DNA from: Casuarina equisetifolia
Lineage: Eukaryota > Streptophyta > Magnoliopsida > Fagales > Casuarinaceae
Length of the DNA stretch: 64,000 bases
Direction: 5' to 3'
NCBI GenBank assembly: GCA_028551475.1
Contig: CM052362.1
Span: 12,054,316 to 12,118,315 of the forward strand
This document shows, piece by piece, positions 22,029-33,959 of this stretch. Within the stretch, counting starts at the first letter, position 1. Each line of letters begins with the position of its first letter. A program made the position numbers and the translations under genes. The notes under the pieces were generated by a model. It was not told the DNA's origin, searched no databases, and worked only from the letters and a program-made list of their open reading frames with translations.

Positions 22029-22900
22029 GTGGAACATCAAGTGCAGAATCAAGATCCTGAACCTATACTTCAAAGATCAACTAGAGAAAGAAGGTATGCT
22101 ATTCATCCAGATTATTTAGTTTATTTGAGTGAACATGATTATGATATAGGAGTTATGAATGATCCAATAACATATACAGAAGCAATATCAAGTTTTCAAG
22201 CAAAGTTATGGTTAGATGCAATGCAAGATGAAATGCAATCTATAAAGCATAATGATGTTTAGGAACTAGTTGAGTTACCTGAAGGTTGTAAGCCTATTGG
22301 TTGTAAATAGGTATATAAGACTAAAAGGAGTTCTACTGGATAAGTTAAAAAGTTTAAAGCTAGATTAGTAGCAAAAGGTTTCACACAAAAAGAATGAATA
22401 GATTATAATGAAACTTTTTCTCCAGTCTCTTCTAAAGATTCTTTTAGAATTGTAATGGCTCTAGTAGCTCATTTTGATATGGAATTACACCAAATGGATG
22501 TTAAAACTACTTTTCTGAATGAAACACTAGATGAAACAGTGTATATGAAATAGCCTGAAGGTTTTGAAATGAAAGGAGGGGAAAAACTTGTTTGTAGATT
22601 TAATAAGTCTATTTATGGATTAAAGCAAGCTTCTAGACAGTGGTACATAAGGTTTAATAGTTTTATCACTTCATGTGGTTTTGTGGAGAATAGAGTAGAT
22701 TGTTGTATATACACCAAGATTAATAGGAGCACTCCGATCTTTCTTGTCCTTTATGTGGATGACATTTTGCTTGCAAGTAATAGTCAAACGTTACTTCATG
22801 AGACTAAAGAATTATTATCAACTCAGTTTGATATGAAGGATCTTGGTTAAGCAACTTATGTTTTAGGGATTGAAATTCAAAGGGACCGTTCTCGACGTTT
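22029..22900 (+). pseudogene. copia C reverse transcriptase
   Basis: The RVT_2 domain begins near YTEAISSFQAKLWLDAMQDE (22180-22240). It includes RLVAKGFTQKE, then SIYGLKQASRQWY and the catalytic LVLYVDDILLAS, which is intact. At least five stop codons interrupt it, at about 22261, 22309, 22341, 22396 and 22552. Confidence 0.9.
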
Positions 22901-23744
22901 ATTGGGGCTTTCTCAAAAGGCATATATAGGTCGAATTCTTGAAAGGTATAACATGGAAGATTGTAAAGGAGACAAAGTGCCAATCTATAAGAGTGATAAA
23001 TTAAATAAAGATCAATACCCTGAGATGAAAGAAGAGAAAGCTTTAATGAGGAATATACCATATGCGAGCGCGCTTGGTAGTATTATGTATGTTCAAGTTT
23101 GTACATACCCTGACATAGTTTTTATAACAGGACTTCTTGGAAGATATCAATTGAATCCTAGACAAAAGCATTGGGTAGCTATTAGGAAGGTCTTAAGGTA
23201 CTTAAAGAGAACAAAAGATTGTATGATGACCTACAGGAATGTAGAAGAACTAGAGCTGGTTAGGTATACAAATTCAGATTTTGCTGGATGTAGGGATAAT
23301 TGAAAATCTACATCAAGATATGTGTTTATGATGGCAGGAGGAGCTATTTCATGGAAAAGCTCAAAATAGACAATGATGACATCTTCAACCATGCATTAGG
23401 AATTTATGACATGCTATGGAGCATCCATTCAAGCTGTTTGGCTAAAGAACCTCATAAGAAAGTTACAAGGCTTTGATTTTGTTAATAAACCAATCAAGTT
23501 ATACTATGATAATAGAGCTGTAGTATTGTTTATTAACAATAACAAAAGTCTAGGAGGGTCCAAACATATAGACATAAAGTACTTAACCATAAAGAAAAAG
23601 GTTAAGGAAGGTGAAATTACAGTAGAGTCGATTAGTACAGTTGATATGATAGTTGATCCACTTACTAAAGGTCTAAGCCCTTGTGTTTATGAAAGGAATG
23701 TCAATAGCATGGGCTTAGCGACATCATGGGATGTTTTTGTATAG
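22901..23744 (+). pseudogene. copia C RNase H and pol C-terminus
   Basis: It includes YRNVEELELVRYTNSDFAG (family: GYSDADWAG), SWKSSK, then KLYYDNRAVVLFINNN and KHIDIKYLTIKKKV, ending VDPLTKGL. It is broken by stops near 23301-23400. RNase H removes the RNA template during reverse transcription. Confidence 0.88.
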
Positions 23745-24177
23745 TGAGAGCTTTTAATCTTCTCTTTAAAAACTTAAGGTAAAAGTATACCTTAAGCATT
23801 GACTGAAATTAGTTAGCCATAAGGATATCTTGTAACATATAAAGTTTAACTCAAGTTATAAAGTGCAAGATATGTTAAGGTTCATTGGAGCCATAAAGTA
23901 AATTCTCTGATGACATTCTGTTATTGAAGGAGAGAGAATTAGACTTTAATAATAATAACATATACAAAAATTGTTTAAGTGTTATATAGTTGCCACATCA
24001 CCATATTTATCCATTTTAAGAGATTGAAAATTTTGTGGTCATGATTGATTCTATATCTCTTAATAGATATAGTTACTGGTGTGATTTAGAGTTTAAGATC
24101 TCATATGGTTGGATTCTAGTTAAGAACTGTTTCTGGATCAATATAAAGATGCGCATAATTTCAGTTTAATATAGCCC

Positions 24178-24188
24178 AAGTGGGAGAA
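24178..24188 (+). other. polypurine tract of copia C
   Basis: AAGTGGGAGAA lies immediately before the 3' LTR, the expected plus-strand primer site. Confidence 0.8.
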
Positions 24189-24635
24189 TGTTAGCTTAAT
24201 TTTTATTTAAGCTTACTTAAATGGGCTCTATTATATTGGTCCATGATAGTTCTAAATATGGACTAGCTTATGTGGATCGTGGCTAACCAAATAAGGCCGT
24301 GATGAGTAGGCCTATTAGGTTGCACATAAGGTAAGGCTAGGTCTTATCCTCTAGCTCATATAAATTCGCAATGTTCTTAGGGTTTCATATGGTTGCTCTT
24401 CACAAAAGAGGCGAAACTTAGGTTCTCTCATCGAGCCAGTGATTCTTATGAGAATAGAGGATATTCGCCTAAGCCAAATTTGAAGGAGCATTATTAGGTT
24501 TACGACAACGTGAGAATGGATCGCAAAAGCGGTATGTTTCTATCTATCCAATTTCTGTTTGTTTGCTAAATCAAAATCAAATAAACAATGTTTTAGATCT
24601 GTCTACGTAGATCCTATAAAGTTTCTTTTCTAACA
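24189..24635 (+). repeat. 3' LTR of copia C
   Basis: 447 bases, TGTTAG...CTAACA, followed directly by the CAAAA target duplication. Confidence 0.94.
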
Positions 24636-24640
24636 CAAAA

Positions 24641-27518
24641 GACTTGGAAGCTTGCATCTAGCAGCTGGTTAACGTGTTTTATATGTAGTAATTGACTAAA
24701 AAAAAGATGAAACCTATGAGAAAAGTTAAATCAATGCAAGTCAAGATGTAAAAACCAAAAATTAATTTAATAGAAAAGGAAAAAAAATAAGAAATGATAA
24801 AGGCAGTCCTTAGCCTTATCAAAGGTTTAAAAAAAATATGTTAAACAATTCATATTTTTAATGTAGGGGTCAAGTTGTCATTTAATGTTACTTATTTCAT
24901 TTTCAAACTCTATTATTATATTTTCGTTTTTCTTAGCTTTTGTACAAATTCACAAGCTGATTTATACTTTACTAGTGATTTTCCTTTCTATTTTCTAATT
25001 GAATATCTGTATTCATAATTATTAATTTATCTTTTTTCTTGTACCTAATTTTTCTTCTCTGCTATGCAAAACTGAATATTTTCACATCACTAGAAAAACA
25101 TATGAGATAAAAATAACTTTGTGCATTTCTTTATTAGTTTTTTATGAGTTTTTTGGAAGACTAATAAAGAAATGGAAGACTAATAAAAATAACTTTGACA
25201 ACGGTTTTAAGGTATTCCCTAATTAGTTAGATTGTTTTCTAGTTACAAACAAAAGATGCTACTGGTTGCGTACCATATTTTTTTTAGTATTCATAATCCT
25301 ATTTTAAATTCACTTATGGTAAAAGAGTTTTGTAACTAGAAAAATATTTTCAAAAGTAAACATTTTGTCCTTCTTGCGTCAGTGTAAAGATTCAAGTTAA
25401 CATAAAAGGCTCGATGAATCAGTTGTTGCAAATTGACAAGTTGATGCACAAGGTGAATAAGATAGCAAGTCTTAAGTGATGTGATGAAAATTCAGTCCTT
25501 AATAAATTTATTCGACGGTTAAAATTTTGGGCATGTATTTTCAAGGGATCTGATGAAATCTGGGACACTTTGTATTCGGATGATTAAAATTCTGGCCTTA
25601 CATTCTGAAAAATGTTCATGTAGTTGTCTTAAAAGTACCTTACAGTTATGTCCAACGTACAATGCGTAATGAATGTAAAGATGGTAAGCTTTTGTATTTG
25701 TTAATAAGGCTAGAGATAATTATAAAGGAGAGTATATGGCTATTGTTCTAAGTTTCGTTGATTAAAAAAAAAGAAGAAGAAGAAGAACTTTTGGGTATAT
25801 GTTCTATAATCTTATGCATGTCAAGAATGCTATTGTATCACCTACTTCCTCTCCACAAAAGGATGTCATTTGTCTTTTATCTTCATATTTTAAATCTTTA
25901 AAGTTTAAGCTTTAAATATACTACTGATATACGGGATTGATGGAATTTTTATCAAGCTTTACTTCATCAGTTTTGGTGTGGATATTATTAAAAAAATGCC
26001 TATAGTCAAATCCATGAATTAGCATATGAATTGAAGAGACATTTTTTTTGTAAAACTTTTATCTCTAGCACTTTTCTGCCTACTTGGACTTAAGGTTGAA
26101 TTAGGTAGAATGAACATTTTTGCAAACTAAACATACTTGATGGGCTTAAAGTTAAATGAAAGTTAAATTTTTTACATTTGAGTATTATCTAATAATTATC
26201 TATTTCTCATATAAGACTTTTGTCTTCAACCGATACACATATTATTATTGTTTATGAATTATAATTAGCTTTTATTGTGGTATCAATAGAAGTTATTTCT
26301 ATTTATGAATTTTTCAAAAAAAAATCAATTTTCTTTATTAAAATCGTTAAGGTTTCTTGTCAACATAATGATAAATAACAACGCTCAAACAATTAAAACT
26401 GTCAATTTGATTGTAAATGATGAAATTGAGATAAGAACAACATATCATCAAAGTGAAGGGCTATAACTTGGGGATATTGGACTAGACTCTCATTATTATT
26501 CAGTTTGTAGTTTGATATCCTGAAATTATTACTGATTGAAGATATAATCATACTACACTTGATGAAGTAATTATGGAATCACTACTATGTTTTGCAAGTC
26601 TTTATAGAAAAATCCGCAGACATTCTAAATAACTAATTTAGTTTTAAGTGCACAAGATTGTATTAAAAAATTGGCACAAAGTGGTCGGCGATTAATCTTT
26701 TAGAATGTGATATTACATTAAGCTCATCTACATAAAAGCTTTATTATGAGTGCTTGATCTACAATAAGCTTTGGTCGAAGTAATTAAAGAGAACAAATAC
26801 AATGAGAAATATTTTGAATCAATAAATTGAGTATTTATTTAAACTCTCAATAGCTGAACACTATCTAATAATTATAAGGCAATTATCAAATTTGAGAAAA
26901 TGTAAATTTTTTAAGAGAAATTTTATCTTTTTGATTCAAGAACATGAAAAAATTATATGAAAATCTCAACTGTAAACTATACTGCTCATGTTCTGAATCT
27001 ACAAAAAAAAATTAATAATTTTGCTTTATGTCGAGTACTAAAATTCAAAGATCAAAATTTTTACTTTGTGTTGAGTGCTGATAAAACTCAAAGAACAGAA
27101 GTTTTCTACTTGGTTGATAGATTGATTAGCCTAGTCTTGTTTCTTTAGGTTTTAACAATGACTATCAAGCCACCTTTTAAGCTAAAAGAAAAACAAAATT
27201 AACTACTGCTTTCATGGAGATCTCTCTAATTGTTTATTACTATGAAAATTGATAAAAGGTTCAACAAATTAACTTCATTGTTTTACATGGACTTGAAACC
27301 GATGACATGTAATTTTTTTTTTTTTGCACAAACAACAAAATATATAGTATGTTTTAGTTATAGAATTTAAAGATTTAACTAGAAAAATGTTTTCTTATAT
27401 TTTATTTAAGAATTTTGTATAATCCCACTCACACCTTAAGTTGTCTTTCATGGAGTTTTACAAGTCCGAACCTTTCTCTCTATTCACATAAAAATCAAGG
27501 TATTGTGTCATCGCAGCG
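24641..27518. other. AT-rich intergenic, no gene recognised
   Basis: Very AT-rich, with short ORFs only. No conserved protein pattern, transposon end or RNA gene seen. It separates copia C from the 3' end of the MACPF gene. Confidence 0.6.
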
Positions 27519-30500
27519 TCATAAACACAAATTTAGTAAGGAGAATTTAACATGTAAAGATATCTTCCCTTTCTCCCAATCCAGCCTTGCGCCGGTGACT
27601 AACCAATGACCCGGATAATCTTGTGGCCCTTTACATAACTGTGACATATCTACAAATTTTAGAAGCTTTTGTGTTTGAACTGGCACTGGAGGTCCTTTAG
27701 TAAATACCCCAGAATCCAACACCACAGGCGGTGGTTCTTTTTTCACTGGGTTTCCCGAAATTGATGTACTTATAGCTGAGAAAATGCCGGACTTTTGGGA
27801 AAATCCAGATGAGCCTTGTGCCCAACTTGACTGTACAATGAAAGAATCTGATACCTTAGAAAACAGAAGCCTGAGGTGAAGGACACTCTTAGAGTCGTGT
27901 TTCTTTACATGAAGCTGAGCTCCTGTGACAATGAAGATTTCGTCTTCACCAGAGCTCCATCGAGGGTCGTATTTAACAGGCGCCGTGCATAAATGAGAAA
28001 ACTTTTTTCCGTGGGTTGTTTCGAAGTATCGATCATCGGCAACATCTTCTGATCCACACCAGAATGATTTTTCATCGATCTTGTTTCCGAGCATCACTGG
28101 AGTACTCGATAAATGTTGCAGATGTATAGCAAGCCTGAAATATGGCCACTTCTAATCAAGCCATAGGACAGGAGTCTAAAACGACCAAACGAACAGTAGC
28201 AAGACGTTGAAGTAAAAGGAAAGAAAAAGAAAAAAGGAATCTCTTTCTTAGATTTATATTTACCTGTCGCATTTCTTGCCCTCCAGGTACAAACGCATAC
28301 CTGTAACCGGCCTCTTTCCTACTATAACCTGACGAGTCACAGCATATCGAATGGATTTGGTCGCCAAAACATGAAAAGAATTAACAAAAAGTTTGCATCT
28401 TGTGAAGAAAATACCGGAATAGGGTTTACGTATAGCTTAGGACCCATCAAGTTGAAGTGGAGCGTCGATGACGGAGTAGCCCTGTTAGTGACAGGACCGA
28501 GTGTGAGATCATTGTGAACGGGAGCCCATAACTTGTGCGACTGGAAGTCAAGAAAGTACTGCAAATCAGCTATTGGAGGTTTATCTGCAGCCAAATATAA
28601 ACCAAAATAAATTTGGTCGAACCAATGAAGAATAGAAGCGACATGCAGGAAATGCTCATTTTCTCTAGTCAGATTTGAATAAGAGGATTTTAGATATTGA
28701 GAGTAGATTTTGCTTAGAATCTCTTGACCTCATGTTAACCTAAAAGTGTATGAATTTGGGTGAGGTTCTTAAAGAAAAAAAAAAAAAAAAGGGGGGGGGG
28801 GGGGGGGGGGGGTGAGGATTCCAGAAGTTGGTCTATTTCCAAACAATACTCTGATGAGATGTGGAATTATGTGAGGAACAGTTGCTGGTCTAGAGCAGAG
28901 GAATTAGCAATCTATCCCTGATAACAATGTCAAGGTTGCTTTTAGCCTTCGGCCTTTGAAATCGTCCTCTCTCTATAGCCCATGCCCTCTTTGGTAAGGA
29001 AAAAGTTGATTCTTTGGTCTAGTTAGCTGTTCTAAATCGCTAACCCTTGATACTGGCAACAACCTCTTCAGCCTAGCTTCCCCCAGGCCTCACTCTTCTG
29101 GGGCGGATTTTGGTAAATTAAAGCTCTCTGATTCAATGTCTCCCTTGGTTGACAGTCATACCAAGTTGTACACTGCTTTGTCCAGCATATCTCAAACTCT
29201 TGGAGCTCTCTTGCTCCTCTAATCTATAACGAAAATTGCCCCTCTGGCAGAGAGGAAGCTTTGTGGTTCTGCAGATGTTTTCCTTCCGTTTGGAGTTTCG
29301 GATCACTCCACCATGAAACTTTCTTATTTTCCCTGCGTCAAAAGGCCATTTAAATTCTTCGGCTATTGGGATAAACATCCTAACTTCTTGACTACTGTAG
29401 GATATATTTGGAAAGTGGAAGGCCTTAGGTTCTTATTCCATCTGAGTTAAAAGCTTAAGAAACTCAAGCCGGAGCTCAAAAAATTCAAAAAGTATCGTTA
29501 CTTAGACCTCCTTTGTAGAGTGTCTACTATCAAGTTCAGATTTAATGCTCTCCTGGAGGTTGATCAGTTTCTACCCACTAATGCTGTCCTGAAGGAACCC
29601 ATGACAGCCAAATCTTATGATCTCAGCACAGTAAGGAATTTTTTTGTGGGCAGAGATCCAGGACGCAGTGATTGGATTTGGGAGATCACGCTAAAAGAAA
29701 TAATCCTATCTGTAGGCAAGGAAGAACAAAGGTTCATAAAATCGTCCTGAGCTAGAAGATGAAGTTGGGATCCTTGCTTCGTGGTGCTTTTTTGTACTCC
29801 TATTGATGTTAACACCCTACGTAAAGCCTCACCCTGAAGCTATGGCCAGAGCATTCTAAGAATACTTGTTATGATCAGATTGAGGTGCTACTTTTGGTCA
29901 AGGATAATTAGGCCCTTGCCCGCGCTAGTATTAGGTTAGGCTTCTTCGGAAACCTGGAGCATTATTGGGAACCTTGTGGTTTCGGCAGTTTAATCATTTT
30001 GCATACGCGATAAAGACCTAAAATGAGATAAAGTCTACTTCCATCGCTTATTTCCTTCTTCTTTGATAGAATTATTACCTATAAAGCTATATCCAAAATG
30101 TCTATACAGCCTTCTGACATAAAAGCCTCATTCCGAGGCATGCTTATGATCCTTCAGCAATCATCCGGGGATAAGACTCAGCTCACACGACAAGCTCTAC
30201 TAAGAGGGCATCATCTAAGCAAAACTTGTGTTCTGTGCAACGCTCATACGTTAATCTCCTTTTCTTCTATCTTGATTTGTCAGAGTTTATCCAGCTTTTT
30301 TCTACAGTGTAGAAATACTTGGTGTTAATGCTGTCGACAAAGACAGTTAATTGGTTGTCTGGTACTTTATATGGTCGTAAAGCTAATGCATGCTGCCGCT
30401 GTTTAGGATATTCCGAGCGAAAAAAACACTAGACAACAGAACTCCAAAATCCTAGTAGTTATATTGTGGGTGAAAACAAGAGTTAACCCTTTGAGTGACC

Positions 30501-33500
30501 TTAATGCCTCAATTGTAAATCTGCAGCTTGTTAGGAAAATGGGGCTTGTCAGAGTTCACCTGAAATCTTAGCACCCTTTTTGTCCTTTCCTCCTACCCCC
30601 TCTTCCTCTAAAAGCAGTTTTTCTGAGGTAGGCAAGTTAGCAATTTAATTGTTCTGTTCCTTGTTCCTATTAAGTTATAGCATTTCAAATGAAAAGTCGA
30701 AACTTACATCGAAGGTACAGGTTGATGGCATGCGTCAAAAGACCTTCGCCGGGAACGCCTCTAAGGAGAGAAGTGATGGGGATGAACCTAAAGTGAACTG
30801 CGTCCGGCATTGATGGAACTGTTAGAAGCCATTCACAGTGGCTGTTGGCAGATGCATCACCACCCTTTTTGAAACATATAACAGTGATTCCCTGCAAAAC
30901 CCATCTGCTTCAGCGTCAATTCATTCCTTGCATAATGTAAATAATAGTTCTCTATTGTTTAGTCTCTATCATTCTCGTAGGTTTATTTACGAAGTCACCG
31001 CAGTACTTAAACATAGCAAACAATACTCGTGACATCACCGAACCTACATCTTTTGCATTAACAGATGAGAAGCTACTGAAGGGAGCAGGTTGTGGGTTGA
31101 AGACATTGAAAGCCTGCGGCGCCTGCAGTTCAAGAAACCGATGGTATTAAGCGCAAACACCATTTTGGCAAGACTGACGTCTCAGAGAGAAGGAAAAGGA
31201 AGACAAGTGATATATAATGACGCTTTACTAATAGCAAATGGTAGAAACCTTCTCTTTAGTTTTAGGTTGCTGTGGGGAGAAATTGCAAGTCCCTGTAAAC
31301 AGCTGATCTCCAAGCTCCTCCAAGTGCTTTTTGAGTTCCGATGGACCCAAATCAGAAGACTTGTCTTGCTTAACTAATACTGTATCTTGGCCACCAATGC
31401 CCAAACCCACAACGATATGTGTCCCATATTTCTCGATGAATCTGTGGGACATCAAACACCAGAAAACAAGATGTTCATCAAGGATACAAGCCAATAATGG
31501 CCAGCCATACCTGGTCATGAATATTAGTTCCCCAACTCAACACCATCAGCTGTCGTCACTAAAGTTCAACGCATCTTCATTCAACATAGCAACATTTTTC
31601 GAATATATAGTATTTGTTGCAAAATTAGAGAGGACGTCAATCAATAATATAAAAAAAAAATGTACAAAAGGAATAGCAATGACCTCATTTAGCCTCATTT
31701 GGATATGTTTTTAACTTCGATGTTAAAAAGCTATCCTTGTGAAAGACAATAAAAAGAGGTTTCAAATATCTTAAAGCCTGGAAAAAAATAAATCTGAAAA
31801 GTGGTTGAATACAGACTAACTTACCTATGCATTGAATTAGAATCTGCTTTTATGTTTTGAAAATATCTATTTTTGACACAAAGTGATGAGGAAAGGCTAG
31901 GAATTGAGAATTTTCTATATATTGCTTTCTTATATTTATAATACAAGGATTGTAGTCTAATTATAATCAGGATCATAATCCAATATAATCAGGATTGTAG
32001 TATGATTGTAATCAAGAAAAATAAAAGAAAAATATTTTTTATTGTGTACAAACTAACTTCTCAAATAACCTAATTCTAACAATGAACAAATCATGTCATA
32101 CGGCAAGAATCCCACAGCAAATTAGGATAATAATCAAGAAGAATATGCACTAGTACCTCCAACAATTTTTAACTTCAAATCATTTTTCTGGAATAGATTT
32201 CAAAATATCGATTTTCAAAAACATGACTACTAAAAAAATGCTTTCTGTTAAATTACATTCAAACCTAATCTAGTATTCGACTGAGAGAACATTCAAGATC
32301 ATTGGTGTACGTAGAATTTATATATTAAATAGCAAAAATAACTCCCTCGAATTTTCCACACGAACACTTTCCTTATCCTGTTATCTTCTATCCCTATCTT
32401 CGGGTAAATAAAAAGAACAGGTGGATGACCAAATCAGCTGACTCCTAATCCCACTGATTGTGTGGATTATTTTAGATAAGATAACGTGGACTAATTCTAA
32501 TGAAGCAGTATGCATTGATGTCATACGTTGAATCTTGTGCTAGAGGTTTGGAAAATCGAGTCCTATTCAAATCTTGACATTGTCTTCCCGGTTTTGCTGA
32601 TTCCTTTCCCTCCCACAAGTGTCAGAAGTGAGAAGCCACATAGAAAACGGAATAATTAGAAGATAAGGAGTGCCTAAAAGTCCAAAGAAAGAGAATGCGG
32701 AGGCCCTCTTTAAAAGTCAAAAAAAAAAAAGACAAAATTTTGATTAAAAAACAATAATCTAATCATAAACGTGAAATGTAAAAGCCGAACCTTTGCTTTC
32801 TACCAAAATTTGAAGTAATGTAACGATAAATTCATTAGCAAAGAGCAGACACTGTCCCACTGGGTTTGAAATATATGCTACAGATCTTCCGTACACACCA
32901 TGAAACTGCTACTTCGTTATTTGATAACTACTTTACGTCTTTTTTTACTTGTTTCTGTGTCACATAACGTGGGACACAAATGCCTCAATAAGTGCATCTC
33001 ATAAGTCAAATGAAGACCTCGCAAGGCATTTGGATTATCACAGATTACGCGTTTGGACCCATTCTGCATTCATTTGTTAGCACACGATTGCTCTTCTTTT
33101 TCTTCTCTATTATTGCTTCTGACAGTGCAGCCAATAGGGCTTTGAACGCGAAACTTAAAGAAAGTCATTGAATTTTCAAAACAGGTAGAGGAATCCGTGA
33201 AATTCGAATAATATTACCCACCTTGCAATGGCACAGGGATCCCACGAGGTCGGAACTGCGTTGCGAACTTCGTCGGAGAGGACGAGCGGGAACCGATGAA
33301 TATGGACGTTGAACAGAACGATGAAGTAACCATCCAGACACAGGCACTTAGTATTGGCTGCATCAGCTGCCCATGTACCGCTTTGGAAACCGAAAACAGC
33401 GTTGAAAAACCCGGACGGGATTTTCCCCGGCACTGAAGATTTCTGGTTGAAAAACTCCGACATCTGAATCAGTAATCCAGTAGTCATAAATCTCGGAGCA

Positions 33501-33782
33501 TTATATTGATTAGGTAGGCGGGAATGGTGAGTAAGATGTACGTACCTGATTGAAGGTGAGGATGTCCGATTGATATCTCGTTCTATCACCTTTGTCGCAT
33601 TTGATATCGACTGAGACATCTTTGAAGGCTCCGAAACCTGGTACATGCAGTTCTCTTTTCTGTGCTTCGTTAAGCAACACTAATCTTCCTTTGCCTTTGC
33701 AGTACTTGAGCCGGAAATCCGATGTTAAGTCGAATCCTCTACCCAGGCAGCCTAGAGCCGTCTCCACTATTCCTTCACTCAT
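27519..33782 (-). CDS. MACPF-domain protein, NSL1/CAD1 group (most like At1g14780)
   Basis: Plant MACPF proteins restrain salicylate-linked immunity and cell death (NSL1, CAD1); the biochemical role of this subgroup is not settled. Exons on the minus strand: 33782-33546, 33463-33222, 31441-31249, 31122-31048, 30891-30708, 28584-28415, 28328-28264 and 28134-27519. All boundaries are GT-AG, every phase joins, and the total is 593 codons plus stop. The MACPF signature YGTHIVVGLGIGG is at residues 165-177. The start MSEGIVETALGCLGRGFDL matches the family's usual N-terminus. The same frame is open upstream to an ATG at 33959, which could add 59 residues. Intron 5 (2.1 kb) carries an antisense LINE piece, and intron 2 (1.8 kb) a possible solo LTR. 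No signal peptide or membrane span is evident. Confidence 0.93.
28775..28812. repeat. A16-G22 homopolymer junction in a MACPF intron
   Basis: Sixteen A are followed directly by 22 G. It lies in intron 5 close to exon 6. Such runs are prone to sequencing and assembly length error. Confidence 0.9.
28840..30650 (+). mobile_element. LINE fragment in MACPF intron 5, antisense to the gene
   Basis: The stretch 29298-29590 reads VSDHSTMKLSYF, then RPFKFFGYWDKHPNF, then LKKLKPELKKFKKYRY on the plus strand. This is the end of the L1-type endonuclease (SDHS box) and the linker to reverse transcriptase found in plant LINE ORF2. One stop interrupts it at about 29447. Homology fades after about 29750; the remaining intron up to about 30650 is probably the same element but I cannot prove it. 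Ends and target duplication are not visible. Confidence 0.65.
31884..32081 (-). repeat. candidate solo LTR in MACPF intron 2
   Basis: On the minus strand the block begins TGTTAGAATTAGG and contains a TATA-like TATTATAAATATAAG. It has AATCAGGATTGTAG-like subrepeats and ends near CCTCA. The shape is that of a short copia LTR. No matching target duplication is seen, so it stays a candidate. Confidence 0.35.
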
Positions 33783-33786
33783 CTCG

Positions 33787-33806
33787 CCCGCCCGCCCGCC
33801 CGCCCG
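33787..33806 (-). promoter_or_regulatory. (GGGC)5 G-quadruplex-type tract 4 nt before the MACPF start codon
   Basis: On the coding strand five GGG tracts separated by single C end four bases upstream of the ATG at 33782. Four or more G3 tracts with one-base loops are the classic pattern for a very stable quadruplex. In the 5' leader it could slow ribosome scanning or favour the upstream in-frame ATG at 33959. This effect is inferred. Confidence 0.6.
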
Positions 33807-33959
33807 CTTTGCGCGTGGAATGTATGAGTTAGGAGGCGACGGGGATATTGACAAGACGTAGGAAGGCGTCTTAGTTGTGGAGATTGCCAGGCCTTGGTAT
33901 CTGTCAGGTATATAAATTAAGTCTTGGGAAGTTTCGCAGGGGCTCTTGATTGGAGCCAA

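Larger units (their letters stand above)
17717..24635 (+). mobile_element. Ty1/copia element C, full-length, inactive
   Basis: The structure is complete: LTRs 17717-18161 and 24189-24635, each with TGTTAG...CTAACA ends; a CAAAA target duplication (17712-17716 and 24636-24640); a perfect primer site TGGTATCAGAGC (18164-18175); and a purine tract AAGTGGGAGAA (24178-24188). Gag, protease, integrase, reverse transcriptase and RNase H occur in that order on the plus strand. Many nonsense codons and at least one gag frameshift rule out an intact polyprotein. The LTRs differ moderately, so it is younger than copia A and B. Confidence 0.95.

Noticed and set aside
33510-33959. 149-codon MACPF ORF read as a complete protein
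   Set aside because: It runs past a good splice donor at 33545; exons 2-8 continue the family sequence in phase. Only 33546-33782 is exon 1.
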